From: Campylobacter concisus
Lineage (GTDB): Bacteria > Campylobacterota > Campylobacteria > Campylobacterales > Campylobacteraceae
Reading direction: 5' to 3'
NCBI RefSeq assembly: GCF_003048405.1
Contig: NZ_PIQS01000003.1
Coordinates: forward strand, 93,068 to 157,067
Length of the DNA: 64,000 nt
Made by a program: the position numbers and the translations under genes
Shown here: positions 1 to 8,962 of the stretch, in pieces
Layout: each line of letters opens with the position of its first letter
How positions within the stretch are numbered: the first letter of the stretch is position 1
Notes under the pieces: generated by a model
The model's database searches: none
Told to the model about the DNA's origin: nothing
The model's input: the letters and a program-made list of their open reading frames with translations, nothing else

Positions 1-71
1 CGTTTGTATGAGTATAAATTTGTAAGAACACTAAAGATAAGTGCCCCGATAATAATCCGAAAAAGTCCCAA
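1..71 (-). CDS. N-terminus of a membrane-anchored protein, cut by the window edge
   Basis: An open minus-strand frame starts with TTG at 71, five bases after an AAGGAG ribosome site (77-82), and runs off the left edge. The 23 visible residues begin MGLFRIIIGALIFSVL and form one hydrophobic helix followed by a basic stretch (YSYKR). This suits a signal anchor. Membrane metallophosphoesterases of Campylobacter often begin this way and one lies beside gltX in C. jejuni as I remember it, but too little is visible to name it. Confidence 0.45.
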   Translation of the reverse strand, partial: MGLFRIIIGALIFSVLTNLYSYK

Positions 72-249
72 AATATCTCCTTAAAAACAAAGATTATATT
101 TTATATTTTTAAATTTACATTATAAATTTTATTAATTATTTAGAACAATTTGTAGTGCTAAGCCGTATGATTTTATAATTTAAATTTACAAAAAAATAAT
201 TGTTAAAAGGTATTTACATTAGGATAATAACTAAAAGATAAAATTTTGG

Positions 250-287
250 AATTTAAAAATAAAAAGGTGGGAAAACTCCCACCTTAA
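250..287 (-). terminator. Rho-independent terminator of haoA
   Basis: A perfect 9-bp stem (264-272 with 277-285) and a 4-base loop lie just after the haoA stop. On the minus strand the stem is followed by a T-rich run. The T-rich runs on both sides mean it could work in both directions. From 72 to 249 I see only AT-rich sequence, including a TATAAT box for the edge gene. Confidence 0.85.
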
Positions 288-293
288 AAAGAA

Positions 294-1661
294 TTACTGG
301 ACTTTGCCAGACTCAATTCTTTCTTTATAGATTTTGCGAAGTTTTCTTATATCATTTTTAACTTCGAATACACCATGCCAGTGTGAATAGTCAGGGCCAC
401 CCATTAGAGCGCCTTGTCTCATACGGCGACCTTCGTGGTGCCACATATGATAGTAAACATCTTGGAATTCATCTTCCCAAGCGTCTGCGAGTAGTAAGTT
501 TTTAGCTTTCAACTCTTCAAGCATCTTAGTTGCTTCAGCATTGTAAACGTTATAAAGCTCTACTTGTTTATCACCCATAATGAAGAAGTTATCTGTATGA
601 GTTGATGTATGGCAAGCTTTACAAACTAGCTTCATCTCAGCTCTTGCTGCTTCTGGTCCATTTGGATGACCTGCTAGAGGTGTTCCTACGTTTAGTTTGC
701 CAGTTTTTTCGTAAACAACAGCAGCTTGTTCATCACCAGCTGTTCTTAGCTTACTGCTGACGCCCCATAGGTTCCATTTTAGTCTTCTTGAAACATTGTG
801 AGTTGTTGTTGTTTCACCAACACCACTCATGTGGCAAGCTGCACAAGTTGGAGCTCTAAAGTCTGGTACATCCCATGTATCAGGAGCAGCATCAAAATTC
901 CATTTGTGAGCTTCGCTATTATAGATATGTCCGTGCATTGAGTTGTTAAAGATCTCAATATCTGGGTGATCAGGTCCAAGGTGGCAAGATGCACAAGCAG
1001 CTGGTTTTCTAGCTTCAGCTATGCTAAATGTGTGCGCGCTGTGGCATGATTTACATCCGCCTACGCCACCATCAGGATAAACATTACCTATACCGTAGTT
1101 TGGCCAAGTCTCTTTTGTAGGTTTGTGATCAGCGTCTAGTTTGATGACGGTTCCGTGGCACTGTGTACAACCAGTAGCGTCTGGAGCCATTTTGTATTCT
1201 GGATGATCCATACCTTCATAGTGATACATTAGTTTTACTATCACAGGGTTAGCATACATTTGCATAGCACCTCTTGCGTGACCACTCTTAACAAATTCTT
1301 CAACCTCATTTTCGTGACACTTAGCACAAGTTTTTGGGCTAACTAGCATTGAAACATGGTTGTTAGAATCTTTTGGATGCACCTTAACTGAAGCCATAGG
1401 ATTATCTGCATTTACAGAGTGGCAATCCATACAACTTACGCCAACGTGAGCGTGGCGACTATTTTTCCAATCGGCAACTATGCCGGGTGTCTCTTTAGCG
1501 TGGCACTCAACACAGCTTTTTGATAAGTCTGACATTTTGTGAGCAACTTTAATGTTTTTTACAACATTAAGGTTTAAAGCGTCAGATTTATTTGCATCCA
1601 TGTTTGCGGCAAAGCCAAAAGACATTAGACAGGCTAATAACATTAGCGACTTTTTAAACAT
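294..1661 (-). CDS. haoA: Octahaem c-type cytochrome, hydroxylamine-oxidoreductase-like (HaoA)
   Basis: This 455-aa protein has an N-terminal signal peptide (about 1-18) and eight CXXCH haem motifs (CVECH, CMDCH, CAKCH, CTQCH, CKSCH, CASCH, CAACH, CKACH), so it is a periplasmic octahaem cytochrome. Spacing and the C-terminal His/Met/Tyr-rich region fit the Hao family. In Campylobacter and Nautilia such proteins, paired with a NapC-like partner, are proposed to reduce nitrite to hydroxylamine rather than to oxidise hydroxylamine; I apply that by family knowledge only. The gene starts at ATG 1661 after a GGAGG site, nine bases downstream of haoC, and ends in a clear terminator. It is the last gene of a two-gene operon. 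Confidence 0.85.
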   Translation of the reverse strand: MFKKSLMLLACLMSFGFAANMDANKSDALNLNVVKNIKVAHKMSDLSKSCVECHAKETPGIVADWKNSRHAHVGVSCMDCHSVNADNPMASVKVHPKDSNNHVSMLVSPKTCAKCHENEVEEFVKSGHARGAMQMYANPVIVKLMYHYEGMDHPEYKMAPDATGCTQCHGTVIKLDADHKPTKETWPNYGIGNVYPDGGVGGCKSCHSAHTFSIAEARKPAACASCHLGPDHPDIEIFNNSMHGHIYNSEAHKWNFDAAPDTWDVPDFRAPTCAACHMSGVGETTTTHNVSRRLKWNLWGVSSKLRTAGDEQAAVVYEKTGKLNVGTPLAGHPNGPEAARAEMKLVCKACHTSTHTDNFFIMGDKQVELYNVYNAEATKMLEELKAKNLLLADAWEDEFQDVYYHMWHHEGRRMRQGALMGGPDYSHWHGVFEVKNDIRKLRKIYKERIESGKVQ

Positions 1662-1670
1662 CTCTCCTCC

Positions 1671-2243
1671 TTACTTGGTTTTATTGTTTTCTTGTTTTTT
1701 AATTGCTTCAAATTTATCCATTTGTAGTCCTAAATTCTTGTGGCCAACATGCTCATGGCAATCAACACATGATTTCTTATTAGGATTTCCAAGAACGAAA
1801 TAATCTCTATGTGGCAAGAATGATTTACCAGCTTGAATAATATTTTTTAAATTTGAGTGGCAAGTCATACAACCACTATCATAGACAAAGTGAGATGCAT
1901 GCTCGCGTTTTTTATGCCAGTCGATCTTGTCTGTATCTGTAAAAAATGTCTTATAGCCATCATTTATCGATACTTTAAGTTTTGTAAGTACATAGGTATA
2001 GGCACTTGTGTGGTCCAGGTGACAGGCTGAACATTCAGCTTTTATGCCAAGCTTGTTATTGCCACCATGTACATCTTCATGATATTGCAGCATCATAGGA
2101 TCCATCGTGTGACACATGGTACAGACAAATCCACTACCAGTCGCATGAAGTACATCAGCTATACCCATAGACGCAATAAGTCCGATCACAATGCCGATAA
2201 TAACAGATGACCAAACAAAAAATTTCTTCTTAACTTCAGCCAA
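1671..2243 (-). CDS. haoC: NapC/NirT-family tetrahaem cytochrome, quinol oxidase partner of HaoA
   Basis: A 190-aa protein with one N-terminal membrane anchor (about 10-32) and four CXXCH motifs (CTMCH, CSACH, CMTCH, CVDCH). This is the NapC/NrfH arrangement, which takes electrons from menaquinol and passes them to a periplasmic cytochrome. Its position directly before haoA in one operon indicates HaoA is that partner. The start is a TTG at 2243 with a strong AGGAGG ribosome site (2249-2254). The 120-bp gap to the upstream Crp-type gene would hold the operon promoter. Confidence 0.88.
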   Translation of the reverse strand: MAEVKKKFFVWSSVIIGIVIGLIASMGIADVLHATGSGFVCTMCHTMDPMMLQYHEDVHGGNNKLGIKAECSACHLDHTSAYTYVLTKLKVSINDGYKTFFTDTDKIDWHKKREHASHFVYDSGCMTCHSNLKNIIQAGKSFLPHRDYFVLGNPNKKSCVDCHEHVGHKNLGLQMDKFEAIKKQENNKTK

Positions 2244-2363
2244 ATTTTCCTCCTGAATTTATCAATATATCGTAAATTTTTACGAAAATTTTAGACGAAT
2301 ACTATCCAAAAATATATAAATTTTTTCTTTAAGTAAATGAAAATATTTATTTGATATTAACTT

Positions 2364-3002
2364 TCAATAAGAATAAATTTCTTGTAGTCCACCTACATCT
2401 TTTTCCAAAATTTGGTTCTTCTCATCAAGTTTGACTAAACCATTTGTTTTAAATTTATTTAAAATTCTCGAAAAAGTTTCTGGAGTCATATTGAGTATTG
2501 ATGAAATTTTTGTATGCTTTAGCTCATTAAATAGATCTTCATGATTTAAAATGAACCTAGCCACCTTCTCTTCGGAGCTTAGTATTAGTTCTTGGTGGAG
2601 TAAATTTGTAGTTATTCTTATCTTTTGTGCCATTGATTTTAGAAATTTCATGCAAATTTCTGGCTTTGTTAAAAATTGTGCTTCAAATTTTTCATAATTT
2701 ATCTTTAAAACCTCGCCAGAGATAGTAAAAATGGCGCTTGCTGGATAAGGGATATTTTCAAAATTTACAACTTCAGCTACAAAATTCATAGGTGCAAGCT
2801 GATGGATAAAAATTTCCTTGCCATTTGCCGTAGTTTTATAAAGCTTAACCGAGCCAGTTATCAAAAATGTAAGCCACTTTGGCTCCTCGCCCTCTATAAA
2901 TAAAAACTCGCCTTTTTTGTATTTTTTAACAACACTTATTGCTTCAAGTTTGGCTAGGTCATCGGCGCTAAGACCTTGAAAAAATGGGATTTGTTCTATC
3001 AT
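2364..3002 (-). CDS. Crp/Fnr-family transcription regulator
   Basis: A 212-aa protein with an N-terminal cyclic-nucleotide-binding-like beta-roll (about 10-120), a dimer helix, and a C-terminal winged helix-turn-helix with the motif MTPETFSRILNKF near 165-180. It lacks the N-terminal cysteine cluster of FNR, so it is not an Fe-S oxygen sensor of that type. Campylobacter uses such proteins (for example NssR for nitrosative stress). It lies directly upstream of haoCA in the same orientation, so control of nitrite or NO-related respiration is a reasonable inference; the effector is unknown. Confidence 0.8.
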   Translation of the reverse strand: MIEQIPFFQGLSADDLAKLEAISVVKKYKKGEFLFIEGEEPKWLTFLITGSVKLYKTTANGKEIFIHQLAPMNFVAEVVNFENIPYPASAIFTISGEVLKINYEKFEAQFLTKPEICMKFLKSMAQKIRITTNLLHQELILSSEEKVARFILNHEDLFNELKHTKISSILNMTPETFSRILNKFKTNGLVKLDEKNQILEKDVGGLQEIYSY

Positions 3003-3065
3003 ATTTCACTCGCTTTTAAGATAAAAAAGCATTTTAGCATAAAAAATAGGACAAAATTTAACGGA

Positions 3066-3093
3066 TTTCAAAGGGAGCTTTCTCCCTTTGATT
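3066..3093 (-). terminator. Terminator between mscL and the Crp-type gene
   Basis: A perfect 10-bp stem (3068-3077 with 3082-3091) with a CTTT loop lies just beyond the mscL stop codon. AT-rich sequence flanks both sides. Confidence 0.75.
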
Positions 3094-3100
3094 TAAGAAT

Positions 3101-3508
3101 TTATTTTTTAAGAAGATCTCTGATCTCAGTTAGAAGTGCTATATCAGCTGGAGTTTCAGGCTCTGCAGGAGCTGCCTCTTCTTCTTTTGGTAGTTTATTT
3201 TTAAGTGTATTTAAAGCCTTGATGACGCAAAAAATACAAAATGCAATTATTAAAAAATCAACCATTGTTTGTATAAATGAGCCATAGTTTATCGTAACAG
3301 CAGGTGCACTATCAACTGCTTCTTTTAGTGTAAGCTTAAGATCAGTGAAATTTACACCGCCAGTTAAAACGCCAACAACAGGCATGATAACATCACCAAC
3401 TAGTGATGAAACGATCTTTCCAAACGCACCACCTATAACAACACCAACTGCCATATCTATGACATTTCCACGCATCGCAAATTCTTTAAATTCGCTTATA
3501 AAACTCAT
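3101..3508 (-). CDS. mscL: Large-conductance mechanosensitive channel MscL
   Basis: A 135-aa protein with the family signature near the N-terminus ([20 protein letters not shown]), two transmembrane helices (about 15-45 and 70-95) and a charged C-terminal bundle. It forms a pentameric inner-membrane pore that opens under membrane tension to release solutes on osmotic downshock. It is transcribed divergently from gltX and has its own terminator, so it is probably a single-gene unit. Confidence 0.95.
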   Translation of the reverse strand: MSFISEFKEFAMRGNVIDMAVGVVIGGAFGKIVSSLVGDVIMPVVGVLTGGVNFTDLKLTLKEAVDSAPAVTINYGSFIQTMVDFLIIAFCIFCVIKALNTLKNKLPKEEEAAPAEPETPADIALLTEIRDLLKK

Positions 3509-3608
3509 TGTTTTTCCTAAAAATGTTAAATTTTTGTTCGGATTTTATTCAAGAAATGCTTTGCTTCGGCTAAAAAAATCAAATTACATAACTTTAAATT
3601 TATCAAGC

Positions 3609-3620
3609 TGGTGTTATAAT
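3609..3620 (+). promoter_or_regulatory. Sigma-70 promoter -10 box of gltX
   Basis: An extended -10 (GTGT then TATAAT at 3615-3620) lies 34 bases before the gltX ATG. Campylobacter promoters usually lack a clear -35 box, as here. Confidence 0.65.
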
Positions 3621-3653
3621 CCAAACTCAAAATTTAACGTAAGGAATGAGCTT

Positions 3654-4949
3654 ATGTATCGTTTTGCACCCTCTCCAACAGGAGATATGCACATAGGAAA
3701 TTTACGTGCCGCTATTTTTAATTATATTTGTTCTTTGCAAGATAAAAGTGGCTTTATTTTACGCATAGAAGATACCGACAAAGAGCGAAATATTGAGGGA
3801 AAAGAGAAAGATATCTTAGAAATTTTAAGCAAATTTGGTATAAAGCCAGAGCAAATTTATATCCAAAGTGAAAATTTAAAATTCCACAGGCAGCTAGCTT
3901 CAAAGCTCCTCATTGACAAAAAGGCCTTTGCTTGCTTTTGCACCGAAGAAGAGCTCGAGGCAAAAAAACAAAAAGCAAAAGAGCAAGGTGTGGCATATAG
4001 ATACGACGGCACCTGCGAGAGATTAAGTGACGCCGAAGTTTTAAACTGCGAGAAGCCATTTGTCATCCGCATGAAAAAACCAACACGCACGATGAGTTTT
4101 ACAGATGCGATCAAAGGCGAGCTAAGCTTCGAGCCAGACGCTGTTGATAGCTTTGTCATCATGAGAGCAGACAAGACTCCAACTTACAACTTCGCCTGCG
4201 CGGTTGATGATATGCTTGAGGGCGTGACCTTTGTCATACGTGGCGAGGATCACGTGAGCAATACACCAAAGCAAGACCTCATACGCGAGGGTCTTGGCTA
4301 CACCGGTAAGATGAATTACGCTCATTTGCCTATACTTTTAAATATTGAAGGTAAAAAAATGAGCAAGCGCGAGAACGAATCAAGTGTAAAATGGCTCTTT
4401 GAGCAGGGATTTTTACCTGAGGCGATCGCAAACTATTTGATACTTCTTGGCAACAAAACTCCGACTGAAATTTTTACCATCGAAGAGGCGGTGAAGTGGT
4501 TTGATATAACCAAAATTTCACGCTCGCCGGCTAGATTTGACGTAAAAAAACTCGAGCAGATAAATAGAGAACACATCAAGCTTGCTTCAAAAGAGCGTAT
4601 AAAAGAAATTTTTGGCGTAGATGAAAATTTGGCTGAGTTAGTTAAATTTTACACTCAAGAAAGCTCACTAGTACCTGAGATAAAAGCAAAAGTAGAAGCT
4701 ATATACTCACCAAAAATGGCTCCAGATGAGTACAAAAATGAATTTGAGATCATCAAAAAAGCAGCTCGTAATTTAAAAGCGTGCGAAACATTTGATGAGT
4801 TTAAAAAAGAGCTTATGAGCGCTACAAATTTAAAAGGTAAAAACTTTTTTATGCCACTACGTGCGCTTCTTACGAACGACCTTCACGGTCCTGAGCTAAG
4901 CGAGCTCTATCCTCTTATCAAAGATGATCTCGCGAAAATTTTAATCTAG
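3654..4949 (+). CDS. gltX: Glutamyl-tRNA synthetase
   Basis: A 431-aa class I aminoacyl-tRNA synthetase. The Rossmann fold carries the HIGH-type motif HIGN at residues 13-16 and the KMSKR loop near 234, followed by a helical anticodon-binding domain. I chose ATG 3654 because the protein then begins with the conserved [10 protein letters not shown] and a ribosome site (TAAGGA) lies at the right distance; the open frame runs 103 codons further upstream but through mscL sequence. Epsilonproteobacteria commonly have two GltX paralogues, one of which charges tRNA-Gln for later amidation; which one this is cannot be told from the sequence alone. Confidence 0.95.
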   Translation: MYRFAPSPTGDMHIGNLRAAIFNYICSLQDKSGFILRIEDTDKERNIEGKEKDILEILSKFGIKPEQIYIQSENLKFHRQLASKLLIDKKAFACFCTEEELEAKKQKAKEQGVAYRYDGTCERLSDAEVLNCEKPFVIRMKKPTRTMSFTDAIKGELSFEPDAVDSFVIMRADKTPTYNFACAVDDMLEGVTFVIRGEDHVSNTPKQDLIREGLGYTGKMNYAHLPILLNIEGKKMSKRENESSVKWLFEQGFLPEAIANYLILLGNKTPTEIFTIEEAVKWFDITKISRSPARFDVKKLEQINREHIKLASKERIKEIFGVDENLAELVKFYTQESSLVPEIKAKVEAIYSPKMAPDEYKNEFEIIKKAARNLKACETFDEFKKELMSATNLKGKNFFMPLRALLTNDLHGPELSELYPLIKDDLAKILI

Positions 4950-4957
4950 GAGCAAAA

Positions 4958-5251
4958 ATGATACTTTCCACCCTATTTTCAGCGATCGCAAACATTTTGC
5001 ACCTTATTATCACGGTCTATACTTGGGTTATCATCGCAGCAGCTCTGATTAGCTGGGTCAGACCTGATCTTGGCTCGCCAGTCGTGCAGCTACTTTATAG
5101 GCTAACTGAGCCGGTTTATAGCTTTATTAGGCGCTACATAAAAACAAATTTTAGTGGTATCGACTTTACTCCGCTTATTGTGCTTTTAGCACTTCAATTT
5201 TTAGATCAATTTTTAATAAGGCTTTTATTTGGTTTTGCTGCGTCACTTTAG
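4958..5251 (+). CDS. YggT-family membrane protein
   Basis: A 97-aa protein with two hydrophobic helices and the family motif around SWVRPDLGSP followed by LTEPVYSFIRRYI. YggT proteins are small inner-membrane proteins linked to osmotic tolerance or cell division, with no settled biochemical role. It sits eight bases after gltX and overlaps the next gene by 23 bases, so it is in the same operon. Confidence 0.85.
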   Translation: MILSTLFSAIANILHLIITVYTWVIIAAALISWVRPDLGSPVVQLLYRLTEPVYSFIRRYIKTNFSGIDFTPLIVLLALQFLDQFLIRLLFGFAASL

Positions 5252-6866
5252 TATTCTCTCTCTTGCCTGTGTTGCTCTTTTGGCTAAAATTTATACCTAC
5301 GAAGAGCTAAAAAACGAGCCAAAAAGTCTAGCAAAAGACTACTACATCAACCGTCTTATTAACGAGGGTAGTTACACAAAAGAGCAGATCGCAGATCTTT
5401 CGCGTGATGTGTTTAGAAAAGCAGGCCTTGTTCAAAAATCAATCGATAAAATTTTACCTCCAAAAGCGGCTCCTAGCAAATGTCCTGGTGTAAATGCAAA
5501 AAATATCACCCAGGCAAATCTAATCTGCCAAAATTTTCTAACATCTATTGCTTTTAGCTTAAAGCTTGATAATCACACTCGTGAAATTTTAGCAGCTAAT
5601 CTTGCAAAGACAAATCCAGAAAAATCAAAAATTTTACTCGCATTAAATGAAACAAATCCGGCTAAAGCTTTTGCAAATTTAAACGATACAAAGAGCTTTT
5701 TAGAGCTATTTAACGCCTCTAGCCCGCAAAATAAAAGTACACTTTTTAGTGAAAGCTTTGATGCAAATTTCATGACCAAGCTCTACTCACAAAAGGGCTT
5801 TACAAATTTATTAAACGATATTGTTTTTAATAAAAAATATGAAGGCTTTAGAAGAAATTTACTAAGTATTGATCCAGCTGTCACCGAAAAAAGTGATGCT
5901 TTTACGCTTGGAATAAATGCGATTTTACTAGGACAAGACGATATCGCCTTTAGCCTTTTTGCAAGAGCCAAGAGCACATTTGAAAGAGCTTGGCAAAGGG
6001 ATAATGCGACCTTTTGGCAGTACCAGATAAGCAAAAACGAAAGCTTTTTAAAAGAGCTAGGTGCCAGCAAGGATGCAAATATCTACTCGCTTTACGCAAG
6101 AGATTTGATCGGTGGCGAACCACTTGAAGTCATCGTGCCAAGGCCTAATAAGCAAAATATCGAAAATTTTGACGTAAGCGATCCGTTTTTATGGAACAAA
6201 ACTGCAGCCCTTGCAAAGGATATGAATGCCACGCAAGCAAGCGAATTTGCGAAGAAATTTTATACAAACGAAAGTATCGGTGCCTATGCATACTTCATGC
6301 AAAAGGCGCATGGCTGGGAGAAGCAATACTTCTTAATGCCAAGCTCTCCTGAGCTTGAGGGCATCAGCAACGAGAGAAAGTCAATGATCTACGCTCTGGC
6401 TAGACAAGAGAGTCTCTTTATCCCAAGCGTAGTTTCTACTTCATATGCCCTTGGAATGATGCAGTTTATGCCATTTCTTGCAAATGCGATCGGCAAAAAA
6501 GAGCTAAAAATTCCAAATTTTGACCAGGACGATCTTTTTAAAACTGATGTTGCCTTTAAATTTGCAAATCACCACCTAAACTATCTTGATAAATTTCTCT
6601 ATCATCCGCTCTTTACCGCATACGCGTACAACGGCGGTATTGGCTTTACTAAAAAGCTTATCACAAGAGATGATATGTTTAAAGAGGGAAAATTTGAGCC
6701 ATTTTTGTCGATCGAGCTTGTCCCAGTCGGAGAAACTAGAAACTACGGCAAAAAGGTGCTTGCCAACTACGTGATCTATATGGCGCTTACTGGTTCCAAT
6801 ATAAAGATTTCGCAACTTTTCGAAAATTTAACAAAACCGGCTTTGACTGATAAATTTCGAAACTAA
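5229..6866 (+). CDS. slt: Soluble lytic murein transglycosylase (Slt-like)
   Basis: A 545-aa exported protein with a short signal peptide (about 1-20), a long alpha-helical superhelix region (about 60-360) and a C-terminal SLT domain. The catalytic glutamate is in ALARQESLF (about residue 395), followed by ALGMMQFMP and AYNGG, the usual goose-lysozyme-type motifs. It cleaves peptidoglycan to 1,6-anhydro-muropeptides in the periplasm. The start is TTG 5229, preceded by AAGG at 5218-5221 inside yggT. Its last 80 bases overlap the 3' end of the opposing lipoprotein gene. Confidence 0.9.
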   Translation: MVLLRHFSILSLACVALLAKIYTYEELKNEPKSLAKDYYINRLINEGSYTKEQIADLSRDVFRKAGLVQKSIDKILPPKAAPSKCPGVNAKNITQANLICQNFLTSIAFSLKLDNHTREILAANLAKTNPEKSKILLALNETNPAKAFANLNDTKSFLELFNASSPQNKSTLFSESFDANFMTKLYSQKGFTNLLNDIVFNKKYEGFRRNLLSIDPAVTEKSDAFTLGINAILLGQDDIAFSLFARAKSTFERAWQRDNATFWQYQISKNESFLKELGASKDANIYSLYARDLIGGEPLEVIVPRPNKQNIENFDVSDPFLWNKTAALAKDMNATQASEFAKKFYTNESIGAYAYFMQKAHGWEKQYFLMPSSPELEGISNERKSMIYALARQESLFIPSVVSTSYALGMMQFMPFLANAIGKKELKIPNFDQDDLFKTDVAFKFANHHLNYLDKFLYHPLFTAYAYNGGIGFTKKLITRDDMFKEGKFEPFLSIELVPVGETRNYGKKVLANYVIYMALTGSNIKISQLFENLTKPALTDKFRN

Positions 6867-7266
6867 GAGTGAGATCATCGCTTTGCTTACTTGGTGCGGT
6901 CACTTCATAATAGAGCGCCCAAGGCATCGAAAATCCAGCAAATTTTAGCATCTTATCATTTTCATCAAGCAGCCTTGCATTTGTGGCATTTGAGTCGTTA
7001 TTTACCTTGATATTTTTTAGCTCACTAGCGTGCTCTTTTGGATTTATAGCCACCAAAAAGTGCTCTTTGTTCTGGTCTAAATTTGAATTGTAGATCGGAT
7101 TTAAATAGGTAGCAATGATGAGCGTCCTGTCAGCACCATCAATAATCTCACTTTTGCTCGTGTAAGCTAGAAGCTCATTTTTTAATGGCTCGTGTACAAT
7201 CACCTTGTGCTCAGCACAACCAAATATCATCAAAATCAGTACAAAAAAAGATATAAATTTACTCAT
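6787..7266 (-). CDS. Small lipoprotein of unknown function
   Basis: A 159-aa protein with a lipoprotein signal sequence ending in MIFGC (Cys17), so it is predicted to be anchored in a membrane. No catalytic motif is visible; the rest looks like a beta-rich domain. A lipoprotein gene occupies the same place between slt and mobB in C. jejuni as I remember it. It converges with slt and the two coding regions overlap by 80 bases at their 3' ends. Confidence 0.8.
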   Translation of the reverse strand: MSKFISFFVLILMIFGCAEHKVIVHEPLKNELLAYTSKSEIIDGADRTLIIATYLNPIYNSNLDQNKEHFLVAINPKEHASELKNIKVNNDSNATNARLLDENDKMLKFAGFSMPWALYYEVTAPSKQSDDLTLSFEIYQSKPVLLNFRKVAKSLYWNQ

Positions 7267-7351
7267 AAGAACTCTTAAATTTTTAAAATTTCTTGCATTT
7301 TAGCATTTTAATTTTTAAATTTCACTCATAAATTTTAAAGCCAACATAAGC

Positions 7352-7357
7352 TATAAT
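7352..7357 (+). promoter_or_regulatory. -10 box for the mobB-fbp-metG operon
   Basis: TATAAT lies 29 bases upstream of the mobB start, in the only gap between the divergent lipoprotein gene and mobB. The five genes that follow are closely packed or overlapping and probably share it. Confidence 0.6.
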
Positions 7358-7386
7358 CGCAGGAAATTTTAATAAAAAAGGCTCTT

Positions 7387-7866
7387 ATGAAAAGACTTGC
7401 TATCGCTTTTTCTGGCCCTTCAAATAGCGGAAAAACGACTCTTATTTTAAAAGTTGCAAAGAAATTTATAGACGATGGTTTGAAAGTCGCGATAGTAAAA
7501 CACGACCCTGGCGATAAGGCAAGGTTTGATGTCGAGGGTAAGGATAGCTTTAAATTTTCTCAAACTGGGGCTGATGTTGTCGTAATGAGCCCAACTAGAA
7601 CAACTTATTTTTCACAAAATCCACAAGAAATTAGTGACGTCATTAAAATGCTCGGCGAGTTTGACATGCTCTTAGTCGAGGGGCTAAAGACTCTGCCGCT
7701 ACCAAGACTAAGCGTTTTTAAAGGCGAGATCGACGAAGCTTATCTTAGTTTTTCAGATGCAATCGCCACTTATAAAGAACAAATTCCATACGAAATAACA
7801 AATCTCAATTTAGATGATACAAACGCCATTTGTGCGTGGATAATCAAAAATGCAAAGGCTGTATAA
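7387..7866 (+). CDS. mobB: Molybdopterin-guanine dinucleotide biosynthesis protein MobB
   Basis: A 159-aa P-loop GTPase with Walker A motif [10 protein letters not shown] near the N-terminus. MobB assists MobA in attaching GMP to molybdopterin, giving the bis-MGD cofactor used by formate dehydrogenases such as those encoded later in this window. Its stop overlaps the fbp start in TAATG, so translation is probably coupled. Confidence 0.9.
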   Translation: MKRLAIAFSGPSNSGKTTLILKVAKKFIDDGLKVAIVKHDPGDKARFDVEGKDSFKFSQTGADVVVMSPTRTTYFSQNPQEISDVIKMLGEFDMLLVEGLKTLPLPRLSVFKGEIDEAYLSFSDAIATYKEQIPYEITNLNLDDTNAICAWIIKNAKAV

Positions 7867-8729
7867 TGCAAGAATTAAACCAAATTTTTAACACCATAAA
7901 AGAGATCGCAAAAGAGATAAGCGAAGTGATAAAATACGCCGATCTTGGCTACACAACCCACGAAAACGCTACTGGCGACACGCAACTAAAACTTGATGTC
8001 AAAAGCGACGAGATCATCACAGCTAAATTTAAGGAGCTTGCCTGCGTAAAAGCGCTAATTAGCGAGGAAAAAGAGGACGCTCTTGAGATAAATAAAAATG
8101 CTAAATTTATAATCGCTTACGATCCACTTGATGGCTCAAGCTTAGTTGATGTAAATTTCGCCGTTGGCTCAATCTTTGGCATCTACGAAGACGAGGTAAA
8201 ACCAGAAAAATTAATAGCCGCAGCTTACAGCATATATGGCCCAAGGCTTGAGCTTGTAATTGCTGAGAAAAAGGGCGCTTTGCCTAAATTTTATAGACTT
8301 GGCAAAGATGGCGAGTTTAAATTTGTAAAAGAGCTTGAGCTAAAAGAAAAAGGCAAGCTAAATGCCACGGGAGCCACGCAAAAAGGCTGGAGCCAAACGC
8401 ATAGAAATTTTATAAATGAGCTATTTAACGAGGGCTACAGACTAAGATACTCAGGTGCGATGGTGAGCGATCTGCATCAAATTTTACTAAAAGGTGGCGG
8501 TCTTTTTAGCTACCCAGCAACGAGCGATCATCCAAATGGCAAACTAAGAGTAGTCTTTGAAGTATTACCATTTGCCTTCATATATGAAAACGCAAAGGGT
8601 GCAACGACAAACGGCGAAAATCAAACACTTTTTGATATAAAAATAGAAAAAATTCACCAAACAACGCCATGCTTTTTTGGCTCACGTGATGAAATTTCAC
8701 TTTTACATAAATTTTACGAGCAAAAATAA
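7866..8729 (+). CDS. fbp: Fructose-1,6-bisphosphatase class 1
   Basis: A 287-aa enzyme with the metal-binding motif [10 protein letters not shown] near residue 83 and the earlier SEEKED loop. It removes the 1-phosphate of fructose 1,6-bisphosphate in gluconeogenesis, essential in Campylobacter species that do not use sugars. ATG 7866 is chosen because it overlaps the mobB stop; an upstream in-frame start would lie inside mobB. A second TAATG overlap joins it to the next gene. Confidence 0.93.
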   Translation: MQELNQIFNTIKEIAKEISEVIKYADLGYTTHENATGDTQLKLDVKSDEIITAKFKELACVKALISEEKEDALEINKNAKFIIAYDPLDGSSLVDVNFAVGSIFGIYEDEVKPEKLIAAAYSIYGPRLELVIAEKKGALPKFYRLGKDGEFKFVKELELKEKGKLNATGATQKGWSQTHRNFINELFNEGYRLRYSGAMVSDLHQILLKGGGLFSYPATSDHPNGKLRVVFEVLPFAFIYENAKGATTNGENQTLFDIKIEKIHQTTPCFFGSRDEISLLHKFYEQK

Positions 8730-8947
8730 TGCAAGAAGCACAAACAAACGAGCCACTTGACGCATTTGAGCTAGCCCTAAAGCAAAAGGCTAAAATCATG
8801 CAAGAGTGCCAAAGCCAAAAAGGGCAAAAAAGCTGCTTTAGCTGCGAAGTATTTTTTGACTGCGAGACAAGAAAAGAGTACGTAAATAGCTGCTACAACT
8901 CGATGTCAAAGGGCAATACTGGCAGTGATGGTGGATTTGATTTTTAA
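8729..8947 (+). CDS. Small cysteine-containing protein, unknown function
   Basis: A 72-aa acidic protein with four clustered cysteines (CQS, CFSCE, CE) plus one later and a glycine-rich tail ending GSDGGFDF. It is translationally coupled to fbp by TAATG and is followed after 15 bases by metG. A small gene sits in the same place in C. jejuni as I remember it. The Cys spacing could bind a metal, but that is a guess. Confidence 0.75.
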   Translation: MQEAQTNEPLDAFELALKQKAKIMQECQSQKGQKSCFSCEVFFDCETRKEYVNSCYNSMSKGNTGSDGGFDF

Positions 8948-8962
8948 AATTAAAGGAAAGAT

